A stretch of DNA of 64,000 bases from CAVQAH01 sp963784195 (GCA_963784195.1 CAWARA010000003.1:13802-77801); one strand, 5' to 3'. Positions 42,520 through 52,489 are shown, counted from the first letter of the stretch. Notes: generated from the sequence alone by a model not told the origin. Numbers and translations are program-made.

Positions 42520-43797
42520 ATGCGCGCAATCCTCCGTGTCGTCAGCGTGACGCTGGTCCTGGTCACGCCCGCATTCCTCTCGGCTCAAAGCGGACCGCTT
42601 CCGCCGCAGGAGCCCACGGCTCTCGTCAACGCCAACGTCGTCAACGTTCGTGACGGCACGATCATTCCCAAAGCCACCGTCATCCTCCGGGATGGCAAGA
42701 TCGTTTCCGTCGGATCCGCAGCCGCGCCGTCCGGCGTGACGGTGATCGACGTCCGCGGCCGTTACGTCATTCCTGGACTCATCGACGCACACACGCACAT
42801 CGCGAACTTCCGTGCCGCGCGCACGGCGCTCGAATCGGGCGTCACGACCGTGCGCAGTGCGGGCGTGGCGAATTACCTGGATGTCGGCCTGCGCGAGCTG
42901 GTGAAGAAGGGCGCGGTCGCGGGCCCGGACGTCCTCGCCGCGGGTTATCACGTCCGTCCACAGCTGGCCGAGGAGGCATTTCTGTCCGACCCGGTGCTGT
43001 CGCCATTCATGAACGGAAAGGTGACGACTAGCGACGCGATCAGGCAGGTGGTGCGAGCGAACCTGTCGCACGGCGTGGACTGGATCAAGACGACGTCCAC
43101 CGAACGCGCCGGCTTGGCGGAAACCGATCCGCGGCGGCAGCTCTACACCGATGCCGAGGTCAAGGTGATGGTGGAGGAGGCCGCTACGAAGGGCATTCCA
43201 GTGATGGCGCACGCGCATGGCGAGGAGGGCGCGATGGCTGCGGTGCAGGCCGGTGTCCGAAGCATCGAGCACGGCACATACCTGTCGGAGGATGCGCTGC
43301 GCCTGATGGCGCAGAAAGGCACGTATCTGGTGCCGACGTATGCCACCGTCGTCGATCTGACCGAGCCTGGCGGCGACTATGACAACCGCGACCTCCTGCT
43401 GCGCGGGCGTCACATGCTGCCGCGCCTGCGCGAGACCGTCCAGCGCGCCATGAAACTCAACGTGAAGATCGTCACCGGCGCCGATACGAGCTACGGTCCG
43501 GCGAGTGTGACGCGAATCTCCCACGAGGTCGCCGCGTTCGTCGACATGGGCATGCCGCCCCTACAGGCTCTGCAATCCGCGACCACCGTCGCCGCTGAAT
43601 TACTGGCGATCGCGCCGCGCGTGGGCGCGATTGAAGCTGGTCTCGAGGCTGATCTGGTCGTCGTCGAGCGCAATCCCCTCGAGCAGGTGCGCACACTTGA
43701 CGATCCGCTGCTCGTTGTCAGCAACGGGCGTGTGGTGGTGAACCGGCTGACATTTGGGAATCAGGCGGCTGGGTCGAACGGGGGGCGCGAGCCGTAG
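42520..43797 (+). CDS. exported amidohydrolase (imidazolonepropionase-like)
   Basis: 425-residue metal-dependent hydrolase. Signal peptide MRAILRVVSVTLVLVTPAFL, cut near LSAQ. N-terminal beta-sandwich (ALVNANVVNVRDGTIIPKAT), then the HxH metal motif GLIDAHTHIA. Further metal ligands are MAHAHGEEG and IEHGTYLSED, and the last Asp is in VTGADTSYGP. The C-terminal EAGLEADLVVVERNPL closes the sandwich. Similar periplasmic enzymes hydrolyse dipeptides or cyclic amides (prolidase- or imidazolonepropionase-like). Frame intact. Confidence 0.9.
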   Translation: MRAILRVVSVTLVLVTPAFLSAQSGPLPPQEPTALVNANVVNVRDGTIIPKATVILRDGKIVSVGSAAAPSGVTVIDVRGRYVIPGLIDAHTHIANFRAARTALESGVTTVRSAGVANYLDVGLRELVKKGAVAGPDVLAAGYHVRPQLAEEAFLSDPVLSPFMNGKVTTSDAIRQVVRANLSHGVDWIKTTSTERAGLAETDPRRQLYTDAEVKVMVEEAATKGIPVMAHAHGEEGAMAAVQAGVRSIEHGTYLSEDALRLMAQKGTYLVPTYATVVDLTEPGGDYDNRDLLLRGRHMLPRLRETVQRAMKLNVKIVTGADTSYGPASVTRISHEVAAFVDMGMPPLQALQSATTVAAELLAIAPRVGAIEAGLEADLVVVERNPLEQVRTLDDPLLVVSNGRVVVNRLTFGNQAAGSNGGREP

Positions 43798-44268
43798 CGG
43801 TCTGAAGATGAGCGGGGGATCATGAGCGTCATGCCAGGCGACGGAGACCGCCGGCGAGCTTCGCAGATGCCGACGTCGTGTCCCGTCGGCGCAGTGAGTT
43901 CGAGAGCTCTTCGTCCTTGCCTGCCACGCTCTGATCGTAGCCGCGGGGCCCATGCTCGGCGGCTGCGACATGCGACCGATTCTGCGAGACGCGGCCGAGT
44001 AGCCGATCGCGTCAACCACACGCAAGCTCGGCGCTAATACTCGGCGATTCGAACGCCGGTCCGGAATCGACCTCGATCATCGTTTTCATCAACAACAACG
44101 GCGTTGCGCTATATCATCGGAAGCCGTTGCTCAGCTGTAGGAGGGTGCTCGCGTCACCGTTGGGTGCGCACACGCAATGCGTGGACCCATCGCGGGTACA
44201 GAACGAAGAAGTCCGTGCGCTGCGTCGCTCCGGGAAGTGCACTCCCGAACCGCCGAGGAGGCAAAGCC
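43798..44268. other. intergenic, no gene recognised
   Basis: About 470 bases. Open frames exist on both strands but none has recognisable domain text or a good ribosome site. The region carries the promoter of the kinase at 44269; an in-frame extension back to 44104 lacks similarity. Confidence 0.4.
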
Positions 44269-47200
44269 ATGGCAGCGGCTGACGAAGTTCTCGCCGAGAT
44301 TGTAAGCGCAATCCTGGATGGAACTCCGGTCGACTGGGAGTTAGTCGATCGCTTGACGGATCCGCAAGACCTGGAGCTGGTCAACGAGCTCCGGACGCTT
44401 GCGCTCGTGGCCGACGTCCACCGCAAAGATCCGGACGCGGCGGTGAGTTCCGCGGACCCGCAGCAATGGGGACACCTGACGCTGATCGAACGAATCGGAG
44501 TCGGAGCGTTCGGGGAGGTCTACCGCGCCCTGGACACCCGGCTCGATCGCGAAGTGGCCCTCAAGATCCTTCCCGCTCATTCACCGGCCGACGAGTCGCG
44601 TGCAGCGTCCATCATCACCGAAGGCCGTCTGCTCGCGAAGGTTCGGCACCCCAACGTCGTCACCATTCATGGAGCCGAGCGAATCGGGGATCAGATCGGC
44701 TTGTGGATGGAGCTGGTCGAGGGACAAACGCTGGAGGAGCTTCTCACCGCAGGCAAGCGATTCGCGAGCGCAGAATCGGTGACCATCGGCGTCCAGCTGT
44801 GTCGGGCCGTTGCGGCGGTCCACGGCGCAGGGATAGTACACCGCGACATCAAGGCTCAGAACGTCATGCTGGCCGACGATGGGCGGGTTGTGCTCATGGA
44901 CTTCGGAACGGGATGGGACGTTCGCAACTGTGCGCAGGCGGCCGTCGCCGGGACGCCGCTCTATCTTGCCCCCGAACTCTTTGCGGGCGCGCGTCCGACG
45001 GTTCAGAGCGACATCTACAGTGTCGGCATCCTGCTGTTTCACCTCGTTACAGGGACTTACCCTGTTCGGGCGCGAAGTCTTGACGATCTTCGTCGTGCCC
45101 ACCAGAAAGGCGAACGTGTCGGCCTCACCGCTGCGCGGGCGGATGTCCCGGCGCGGCTGACGCGCATCATCGAGCGGGCCACCGACCCGCGTCCCGACCG
45201 CCGGCATCGGAGTGCGTCGGACTTTGCCGAGGAGCTGACGGCGACACAGAGACGTGCTCGCTGGCGCGGGCGTGCTGCGGTGCTGTCGCTTTCGTTCCTG
45301 GTCGCACTTCTGGCGTCCGTGCCGGCCGTTCAGCGGCTTCGCGGCAACGCCGCTGAAGCGGCGGCCGCGGCGGGCACCGCTCGACCTTCCGTCGCGATTC
45401 TAGGGTTCGGCAACAAAACGGGACAAAGCGACTGGGCCTGGGTGTCAGCCGTGCTGTCCGAAGCGCTGACGACCGAACTGGCGGGCGGGTCGGCGCTGCG
45501 CGTCGTTCCCGGAGACCGGATCGCGCTGATGAAGCTCGATTTTTCGCTGACCGATGCCGATCAGTTCGGCGGGCAGCTTGGTCGTCGGGTGGGCACGTAC
45601 CTCGCAAGCGACTGGATCGTCTCGGGGACCTACTCGCTGTCGGGACGCGCGCTGCCACAACAGATCCGGGTCGAGGTGCACCTGCGGCGCGCGCAAACCG
45701 GCGCCACGATGCTCAGATTGAGTGAAACGTCCGGTGTGCACGAACTCTCGCGGCTGGTTCGGAGAGTCGGGGACGACGTGCGCGCGCGGATGGGAGCCGA
45801 AGCCGGTCCCCTGTCCGAGCCGCAGACTGCGCGGGCGGTGCTCCCCGCTGACGCGGAGGCGGCCCGACTCTATGCCGAAGGAATGGTACTGATGCGCCGG
45901 CGCGACATGCGCGCGCGCAGGATGTTCGAAGAAGTGGTCGCCAGGGAACCGGAGTACGCTCGCGGGTATCTCGCCCTTTATAGTGCCTGCGCTCTTGCCA
46001 ATGATGCCGAATGCGCGAGGAAGGCTGGGAGGGCGGTGATGGCGCGAGCGGAACAACTCTCGCCCGAAGAGCGACTCAACATGGAGGCCCGAGTGGGTGC
46101 ATCCTTAGGGGATCGCCCACAAGCGTTGGAAGCCGCCAGGACTCTCTTCGACTCGTACCCCGACAACGTCGACTATGGGCTGAACCTCGCCACACAACAG
46201 TTCAGTCGCGGGATGCGACAGGAAGCCCGCGAAACCCTGGACAAATTGCGCGCCTTGCCGACCCCGTTGTCCGATGATCCCCGCATCGAGGTGCTGACTG
46301 CTTTTCAGGCCAACAACTCGCGCGAATACGAACGTGCGCGCGACGCGGCGACCGCCGCCGAAGCGCAAGCCGAGGCAATCGGCGCGCGAGCACTGGTGGC
46401 CAATGCCATGCTCGAGCGCGGCATTGCGCTGGACGGCCTGGGTGACACTGCTCGCGCCTTGCAACTGCTCGACCGTGCGGGAGCGGCGTCGTTGGCGGAG
46501 GGGGATCGCCGCAGAGCGGGGACGGCTTTCATGGTGATCGGAGACCGGTTGTCGCGTCAGGGCGACACGCGCGGAGCGCGCGCGTCGTTCGAGAAGGCCG
46601 CGACGGCGCTGCGCGGCAGTCCCTCGGTCGAGGCCGGCACGCTGAATCGAATCGGGCAGATGCTGCTGGTGACGGAGGGGGACCTGGAGTCCATAGAGGA
46701 ATTACACGGGCGGGTGACTGCACTGATGGAGACTGCGAGCGAAGGGAGTCGACGAACCCTTACGGTAGCGGCGTCGCGCAGCGCGCGGACACTGGCGGGG
46801 GCCCTGCATCAGCGGGGTCGCCTCACTGAGGCGAGGGCGAGACTCGACGAGGCGAGGCGCTATGCGTCCGAGGCGGGGAACAGCCAGGCGGAAGCCTTCG
46901 CGCTGGACGCGATCGCGCGCCTGCTCGTGAATCAGGGTGATTTGCGAGGCGCGCTTGATCTGACCCGGCTCGTGATATCGGAGTTCAACAGAACGAGGTC
47001 GGCCGCCAGTCGCAGCCCGGCGATTGCGGGGCTGACGACCCGCGCAGTCGCGTTGCATCAACTGGGCGATCTCACGCCGGCTGCGCGCGCCCTTGACGAA
47101 GCGGATTCGGTTGCGCAGGGATTATCGGCTCCCGATCCGGTCCAGGACGCCGAACGGAATCGCACGCGCGCGGCGATTCTGCTCGATGCAGGTCGTCCCG

Positions 47201-47670
47201 TGGATGCTGTGGGACTGTCACGCCGCTCCGTGGAAGCGTTTCAGGACAAAAGCACCCCTGCCTTACAGGCGAGGTCGCTCGATATGCTCGCGCAGGCGCA
47301 CCTGGCCGAGGGCCAGCATGCCGAAGCGCATTCAGCGCTGACACGCGCATCGTCGCTGCCGATCGCGCGCGCAGATCGACATCTGGGCTTGTCACTCACG
47401 CTGACGGACGCACGTCTGCAACTCGCGCGAGGCGCGGCGGTCGATCCGAATACGGTCAGGAAGAGCCTCGACGACGCGCGGCGTGAAGCGGAGCAGCTGG
47501 GTTTCGTCCTCCTCGCAATGGAGCTCGAGATGGGACAGGCCCAGGCCGAGATCGCCTCAGGACTCAAGGAAGCGGGCCGCCGCCGGCTGCAGTCGCTCGA
47601 ACGCCGCGCCGCTTCGCCTGGTGCCGGTCTGCTGGTCCGTCGAATCCGCCACCTGGCGAACCAGCTCTAA
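44269..47670 (+). CDS. Ser/Thr protein kinase with long TPR tail
   Basis: 1133 residues. The ATG at 44269 is preceded by GAGGAGG at a 7-base distance; an upstream ATG at 44104 is in frame but its extension has no family text. Residues 1-55 are the ILDGTPVDWEL module also present in the kinase at 3058. Kinase domain ~70-330: GVGAFGEV, Lys99, HRD 191-193 (HRDIKAQN), DFG 211-213. A membrane helix lies at ~340 (AAVLSLSFLVALLASVPAV), then a TolB-like region (VAILGFGNKTGQSDWAWVSA) and about 600 residues of TPR-like repeats (AAEAQAEAIGARALVANAML, DTRGARASFEKAATALRG). Probable membrane-bound sensor kinase. Frame intact. Confidence 0.9.
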   Translation: MAAADEVLAEIVSAILDGTPVDWELVDRLTDPQDLELVNELRTLALVADVHRKDPDAAVSSADPQQWGHLTLIERIGVGAFGEVYRALDTRLDREVALKILPAHSPADESRAASIITEGRLLAKVRHPNVVTIHGAERIGDQIGLWMELVEGQTLEELLTAGKRFASAESVTIGVQLCRAVAAVHGAGIVHRDIKAQNVMLADDGRVVLMDFGTGWDVRNCAQAAVAGTPLYLAPELFAGARPTVQSDIYSVGILLFHLVTGTYPVRARSLDDLRRAHQKGERVGLTAARADVPARLTRIIERATDPRPDRRHRSASDFAEELTATQRRARWRGRAAVLSLSFLVALLASVPAVQRLRGNAAEAAAAAGTARPSVAILGFGNKTGQSDWAWVSAVLSEALTTELAGGSALRVVPGDRIALMKLDFSLTDADQFGGQLGRRVGTYLASDWIVSGTYSLSGRALPQQIRVEVHLRRAQTGATMLRLSETSGVHELSRLVRRVGDDVRARMGAEAGPLSEPQTARAVLPADAEAARLYAEGMVLMRRRDMRARRMFEEVVAREPEYARGYLALYSACALANDAECARKAGRAVMARAEQLSPEERLNMEARVGASLGDRPQALEAARTLFDSYPDNVDYGLNLATQQFSRGMRQEARETLDKLRALPTPLSDDPRIEVLTAFQANNSREYERARDAATAAEAQAEAIGARALVANAMLERGIALDGLGDTARALQLLDRAGAASLAEGDRRRAGTAFMVIGDRLSRQGDTRGARASFEKAATALRGSPSVEAGTLNRIGQMLLVTEGDLESIEELHGRVTALMETASEGSRRTLTVAASRSARTLAGALHQRGRLTEARARLDEARRYASEAGNSQAEAFALDAIARLLVNQGDLRGALDLTRLVISEFNRTRSAASRSPAIAGLTTRAVALHQLGDLTPAARALDEADSVAQGLSAPDPVQDAERNRTRAAILLDAGRPVDAVGLSRRSVEAFQDKSTPALQARSLDMLAQAHLAEGQHAEAHSALTRASSLPIARADRHLGLSLTLTDARLQLARGAAVDPNTVRKSLDDARREAEQLGFVLLAMELEMGQAQAEIASGLKEAGRRRLQSLERRAASPGAGLLVRRIRHLANQL

Positions 47671-47719
47671 TCGCCGTCTCCCTTTGACGATGCCCGCCGT
47701 ATAATCCACGGCAATCCTT

Positions 47720-47875
47720 GTGGCCCTCACCCCTGGCGCTCACCTTGATCCTTACGAGATCCGCTTCGCTCTTGGGGCCGGCGGGATGGGCGAGGTGTAC
47801 CGTGCCCACGGTCGCCCGAACCAGCTGCTGATGGGGCTTGGGGGGCGGACGCTGCTTCACGAGACTGCGCCGTGA
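47720..47875 (+). pseudogene. truncated Ser/Thr kinase N-terminus
   Basis: GTG at 47720 opens MALTPGAHLDPYEIRFALGA, then GGMGEVYRAH: the first strand and glycine loop of an acidobacterial kinase. After ~30 residues the similarity ends (GRPNQLLMGLGG) and a stop comes at 47873-47875. No catalytic residues remain. It is the 5' remnant of a kinase gene whose body has been lost. Confidence 0.7.
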
Positions 47876-48030
47876 TCCTCTCGAAAAGGACCAGCAGAAA
47901 GGCGGTCAATGTCACAATGTATGAAGTTCGCATCGACTGGTATCTCCTGATGCAGTACGCCGAATTGCAATGCAATTGCGGGACCTCTCTCGGCGTTGAC
48001 GCCATACGTCTTCTTAAGTGGTAGGAAGTC

Positions 48031-48679
48031 ATGAAACTGGACTCACGGTTCCTGGGGTTACTATTTGTCGCGCTGGCCGTGTGGGTACCCGCGATCGCGC
48101 AAACGCCCGCGCAACCAGCTCCGCCCGCGCGTTCGCGAACCGCCGAGGCCGCGGCACCGTCTCCAACCGCGCGAGTCAAGCTGACGGGGCTGCCGCACTT
48201 TGGAACCGTCAGCACTCAGCTCTTCCGCGGCGCGCAGCCAGAGCACCGCTGGTTTTGCCGAGCTGAAGAAGCAGGGGATCGACATCGTCGTGAACCTGCG
48301 GCACGAGCCCGACGAGATCGCCCGCGAGCGCGGCCTGGTGGAACAACAGGGCATGGGGTATGTCAGCATCCCTTGGCGCGGGAAGCAGGACCCGAAGACC
48401 GAACAGGTGGCGCAGTTCCTGGAGCTTCTTCGCGCTAATCCGAACAAGAAGGTGTTCGTCCACTGCGAGCGCGGCGCCGAACGCACCGGCGTGATGGTCG
48501 CCTGTTATCGCATGAGCAGCGAACAGTGGACGCCCGAACAGGCGCTGAACGAGATGGAGGCGTTCCGCTTCAGGGGCTTGCGGTTCGGCCACCTGAAGAA
48601 GTTCGTGCGCGCGTTCCCCGGCCTGCTCCTGAATGACCCTTTCCTGAAAACCCTCGCCCAGCCTTCAAGCCTGCCGTAA
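48031..48679 (+). CDS. exported dual-specificity/tyrosine phosphatase, one frame break
   Basis: About 215 residues. Signal peptide LGLLFVALAVWVPAIAQ after ATG 48031. The catalytic fold begins VSTQLFRGAQPE, shifts frame near 48240, then AGFAELKKQGIDIVVNLRHE. The active-site P-loop HCERGAERTG is the CX5R motif with nucleophile Cys and Arg. Asp in KQDPKT is the candidate general acid. A C-terminal helix MEAFRFRGLRFGHLKKFVRA closes the fold. A cysteine phosphatase facing the periplasm; it could act on phosphoproteins, phosphoinositides or inositol phosphates. The neighbouring kinase genes make a link attractive but unproved. Confidence 0.8.
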
Positions 48680-48715
48680 GCGGCCGGCAGCGGCTTCCGA
48701 CGTTCGGGATCCGGT

Positions 48716-49507
48716 TCAGGTTCTAGAGCGTCGTGAGGTGCGCTTCCGAACGCTCGGCTTTGCCTGCCGACGTTTTCCGGTCTTTCTCTTGCTGGTTTTC
48801 CTTTTGCTGGTCTTCTTTGCGCTGGTCTTCCTCTTGCGGCTCTTTCGTCGTCGCGCCTCATCAGCGCGGACGGACTCGTGTCCTCGCTCGAACGTCGGGT
48901 CCCCTACCTTCTCGAGCCCTGGCGCGCCCTCCGGGGACACGACCGGCCCGGTCACACCCAGTACGGTCTTCGCTTTCTCATAGAACTTTTCACGATCCGC
49001 CAGGCCGTTGAATCCGCCGTTGATGCGCCGTGTGATCTCTTTGAACGCCTCGCGTGTGACTCGATCGGCCAGCTCGTTGAGACCCTTCTTGGACCAGTAC
49101 AGACCGGCAACTCTGAACGCGACCTCCGGCAGTGCGGCACGCGGGGGATCGGCGATCAGGTCAACGCCGAGGAGATCGCCGTAGCGGCGGTAATTGGCAC
49201 GGCCGGTGATTTGGATCGGTCCGCGTCCCTTGAATCGCTTGCCGTCACCTGTCTCGGTGTTTCCGAGATCGGTTGCCAGCTTGCCGGGCGGCTCGTATCG
49301 GCGCTGAGCCGGAGTCGGCCCCCATATCTCCTCCATGAACCGGAACTGGCCCGACTCGTGGGCGAGCTGTGCGAGGAATGCGGCCGCGCGTGGCGGCCGT
49401 TCGATCGCGAACTCGCCGATCGCTGCTGTAAGAAATGGGAAGAGCGTCGCTCGTTTCGCCGCTGGCAATTGCGGCATGATTTTCTGCAACTGCTCGGTCG
49501 TGAGCAT
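48716..49507 (-). CDS. GH19 lysozyme/chitinase-like enzyme with histone-like basic tail
   Basis: 263 residues, intact. The GH19 core spans residues ~1-190 with the first catalytic Glu in AFLAQLAHESGQF, then MEEIWGPTPAQRRYEP, GKRFKGRGPIQITGRANYRRY, LPEVAFRVAGLYWSKKGLNE and REAFKEITRRINGGFNGL. No signal peptide, like phage-type GH19 endolysins. The last ~60 residues are almost only Lys, Arg, Ser and Thr (RRRKSRKRKTSAKKTSKRK), resembling eukaryotic histone H1 or bacterial AlgP/HU-tail repeats. The tail could bind nucleic acid, teichoic acid or LPS. It stands beside the conflict island and could be one of its lytic effectors, but no link is shown. Confidence 0.85.
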   Translation of the reverse strand: MLTTEQLQKIMPQLPAAKRATLFPFLTAAIGEFAIERPPRAAAFLAQLAHESGQFRFMEEIWGPTPAQRRYEPPGKLATDLGNTETGDGKRFKGRGPIQITGRANYRRYGDLLGVDLIADPPRAALPEVAFRVAGLYWSKKGLNELADRVTREAFKEITRRINGGFNGLADREKFYEKAKTVLGVTGPVVSPEGAPGLEKVGDPTFERGHESVRADEARRRKSRKRKTSAKKTSKRKTSKRKTGKRRQAKPSVRKRTSRRSRT

Positions 49508-49702
49508 TTCTACCCCTCCTCGCGCTGAATCTGTACCACCTTACCCAACGCAGTTCAACGGCGACATCATGCGCACGCGTGCAAGTCACGACATGACGTG
49601 GGTCGAGACCCCAGCCGTTTCACTCCAGAAAGCATTCACTTTGATCGGCATCGCAGGTATTAATACCGATCGTTGCCGGAGCCATCGAGAGGAGTCACGC
49701 TC

Positions 49703-52489
49703 ATGAATCTCGAAAGACGCAAGCAATTCAACGAGCGCTTCTTGCAACGGCTCCTCGCGCGTCGCCCGCAGGATCGGTCGGAGATCGAGCAGCGCCTGCA
49801 GCAGGAAGAGCGTCGGGTGGTGCCCGAGTCTGCTTTCGAAGATCTGACGCTCGACCCGACCGGGCAGATTCGCCGCGATCCACGCGACTTCGCGCTGGAG
49901 ACGATCGTGAACCGCGAACGGCCGGTGTTATTCGTGAGGGACGGACAGTTCGATCTGAATGAGGTGACCGCGTTAGGGCCTGAGGCCGTCGATCTCGTCG
50001 ATCGGATGAGGCAGCAGGGGAACCGGCTGTTCTCGGTGTTGCCACTCATTGGCCGGATCGACGTGGTGAACTTCCCGAACGTCGACTATGTCGGAACCGG
50101 CTGGTTCGTCGACACTGACATCATTGTCACGAACCGTCATGTAGCCAGCTTGATAGCACGGTGGGACGGCCGCAAATTCGCATTTACCCGCGGCATTGGC
50201 GGCCAGACGATTGAGTCCTCGTTCTGCACCGCGCACGAGTTTGACGATCTTGCGCCTGATGCCTCGCGAATGTTCAACGTGACTGAAGTGCTGTACATCG
50301 AACGCGACGGTGGTCACGACGTTGCGTTCCTGAAAGTCGCTCGTCATACCGACGGCCGCGGTCCGTCGTTCATCTCAGTGGCGGAAAGCGATGCGTCCGA
50401 TGACGTGCCCGTGTGCGTGATCGGCTATCCCGCACGCGCACCAAAACGTGTGATTCCGGATCAGGAGTTGATGAAGAAGCTCTATCGGGATCGCTTCGAC
50501 GTCAAACGCGCGGCGCCTGGATTCACGAGTGGACACGAACATGCTTCGACCACGCACGACTGCACGACGCTTGGTGGGAGCTCCGGTTCAGTCGTCCTCG
50601 AGTTGGCCATGGGAAAGGCGGTCGGCTTGCACTACGCCGGCATCTACGAAGAGAACAACTTCGCGGTCCCTGCGTCGGCGTTGACCGATTACATCAAGCG
50701 CAAACGATGGAACACTCCACCGAATATCGAGACACGCCGGTCGGTGGCCACGACAGTTCCGTCGGCGCCGAGCGCTGTGGGCTCTCCTGCGAATGGCGAC
50801 CGTTCGGTCAGCATTACGATTCCCATAACCGTAACAGTAACGGTCGGTACGCCGCAGACAGCGGCCGCGTCGGCTCATACGGCCGCCGCTCAGGCGCCCG
50901 TTGTTGACGTCGCGCGGGTGGAAGAGGTGTTGCCGGACTTCTGGGATCAGCGCCCTGAAGGCGTTCTTGCGGCACGCGTCGGCTACTTCGATGAAGACGG
51001 CGCGATCGGCGACATACCGTGTATCGCGGCGTCAGTGAAGCCCTCGCAATTGGCGAGTTTCGAGCTCGGCGGGCCTGCCCAGTACAAAGGAGTGCCGATA
51101 CGCTATGTGCCGGCGACTGTCGAAGAGCAGGCGCAGGCATTGCCGACGTACGAATCGGTCGATTCAATCGCGTACGACGACAGCGCGCGCACCGGCGAGG
51201 CATTTTCGTTCGCACAGGTGAACGAGCCGATGGAAGTCACACTCCACGTTGGACCTGAGTACTCGTGGGAGGTTCTCGAGAAGTTTCTGAAGGACTCACG
51301 AGGCTCGCTTGTGTCCGCGATCTACGAGTTTCACGCCGCGCACGTCAAGGACGCGATTGAGGCTCGGCTGGAGGACGGCGGCTCACTGACGCTGGTGATG
51401 GACAACGCCACATTCGGAAGGGTGCACGACTCTGCCGACTCCTTCGACCGCGTCGCCGTATTCAAGGATTGGGCGACGCGATTTTCGTTCGAGCGAATTG
51501 TTGTGCCAGAGGGAACTCGCGGCCTGATCTCCGATGCGTATCACATCAAAGTGAGCGTTCGAGACGACGACACGTTCTGGCTGTCTTCTGGAAACTGGAA
51601 GGCTGGCTCGAGCCAGCCGATCATCACGACCACCCAGCTGGATAACGCAGTCGACGAAGACCTTCCCGGCAATCGCGAATGGCACGTCATCATCAAGCAC
51701 AAAACGCTCGCGTCGCGGTTCCGCAATCACATCCTTCAAGACCTTCGGCGATCGGAAACACTCGGAGGCGGCGCCGTGCCGCCGGCCTTGATGGACGAGA
51801 CCTTCGTCGACATCCCGATCGAGGAGGCGGTGATCCTCGAGAGAAGGCCGCCGGACCGCGTCCTGAAACCGAAGACCATCAACCGAAAAGTCAAGGTGCG
51901 CCCGCTGCTCACGCCTGACCAGGAAGGCGCCATCTACTCTGAGGCCGTGCTTGACCTGATCGAGTCAGCGCGCACCAGCCTGCTGTTTCAGATTCCATAC
52001 ATCGGAATGCCGGCCAACCCGCGTCAGAATCGCGGGTTCATCGACGAACTGATCCGCGCGCTCACGGCGAAGTTGAAGTCGCTGGACGACGCACGAGTCC
52101 TGCTCCGGTCAGGCGGACAGAAGTTTTCGGCACCGGCGCACGCGGCGTGGTTCTTCAAATCGAAAGGCGTCGACATCACCAACCGGCTGCGCGTCATCGA
52201 GGATCACCACACGAAGGGCATGATCGTGGACGGCCGGCATGTGCTGATCGGCAGCCACAATTGGAGCAAGCCAGGCGTGACCTTGAACCGGGATGCGTCG
52301 CTGTTGTTCGACGATGAGGAAGTGGCGCAGTACTACACGGACGCCTTCGAAATCGATTGGAACCGCGCGAATCCCGCGCGCCCGAAACGCTTTCTCAAAG
52401 AAGCCGTCGTGCTCGAAGCGGTGGGCGATGCGCCGCCACCGGGATTTCAGCGAGTGCCGCTGTCGGAACTGCTGCAGGAAGACGATTGA
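49703..52489 (+). CDS. trypsin-like protease fused to two-HKD phospholipase D
   Basis: 928 residues, intact; ATG 49703 with AGAGGAG upstream. An N-terminal region with RERPVLFVRDGQF leads into a trypsin-2 domain with triad His146 (TNRHVA), Asp206 (GHDVAFLKV) and Ser294 (LGGSSGSVV). A Thr/Ala/Val-rich linker spans ~345-400. Two PLD half-domains follow: HxKx4D at His614/Lys616/Asp621 (YHIKVSVRDD, then FWLSSGNWK) and at His836/Lys838/Asp843 (HHTKGMIVDG, then VLIGSHNWS). Both catalytic halves are present, so lipid or nucleic-acid phosphodiester cleavage is possible. No signal peptide, so it is cytoplasmic. It converges on the membrane-protein gene with not one base between the stops (TGA 52487-52489, TAG complement 52490-52492). 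Protease-effector fusions of this kind occur in conflict systems. Confidence 0.9.
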   Translation: MNLERRKQFNERFLQRLLARRPQDRSEIEQRLQQEERRVVPESAFEDLTLDPTGQIRRDPRDFALETIVNRERPVLFVRDGQFDLNEVTALGPEAVDLVDRMRQQGNRLFSVLPLIGRIDVVNFPNVDYVGTGWFVDTDIIVTNRHVASLIARWDGRKFAFTRGIGGQTIESSFCTAHEFDDLAPDASRMFNVTEVLYIERDGGHDVAFLKVARHTDGRGPSFISVAESDASDDVPVCVIGYPARAPKRVIPDQELMKKLYRDRFDVKRAAPGFTSGHEHASTTHDCTTLGGSSGSVVLELAMGKAVGLHYAGIYEENNFAVPASALTDYIKRKRWNTPPNIETRRSVATTVPSAPSAVGSPANGDRSVSITIPITVTVTVGTPQTAAASAHTAAAQAPVVDVARVEEVLPDFWDQRPEGVLAARVGYFDEDGAIGDIPCIAASVKPSQLASFELGGPAQYKGVPIRYVPATVEEQAQALPTYESVDSIAYDDSARTGEAFSFAQVNEPMEVTLHVGPEYSWEVLEKFLKDSRGSLVSAIYEFHAAHVKDAIEARLEDGGSLTLVMDNATFGRVHDSADSFDRVAVFKDWATRFSFERIVVPEGTRGLISDAYHIKVSVRDDDTFWLSSGNWKAGSSQPIITTTQLDNAVDEDLPGNREWHVIIKHKTLASRFRNHILQDLRRSETLGGGAVPPALMDETFVDIPIEEAVILERRPPDRVLKPKTINRKVKVRPLLTPDQEGAIYSEAVLDLIESARTSLLFQIPYIGMPANPRQNRGFIDELIRALTAKLKSLDDARVLLRSGGQKFSAPAHAAWFFKSKGVDITNRLRVIEDHHTKGMIVDGRHVLIGSHNWSKPGVTLNRDASLLFDDEEVAQYYTDAFEIDWNRANPARPKRFLKEAVVLEAVGDAPPPGFQRVPLSELLQEDD

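Noticed and set aside
41710..43524. Minus-strand open frame of about 604 codons
   Set aside because: Antisense to the DUF3224 and amidohydrolase genes, both of which have clear family motifs and ribosome sites.
44104..44268. Upstream ATG for the kinase at 44269
   Set aside because: The extra residues are Arg/Cys-rich without similarity, and the internal ATG has a GAGGAGG site and aligns with the paralogue's start.
48716..49507. Prophage lysis gene
   Set aside because: GH19 enzymes occur in phages, but no terminase, capsid, tail, integrase or holin is nearby.
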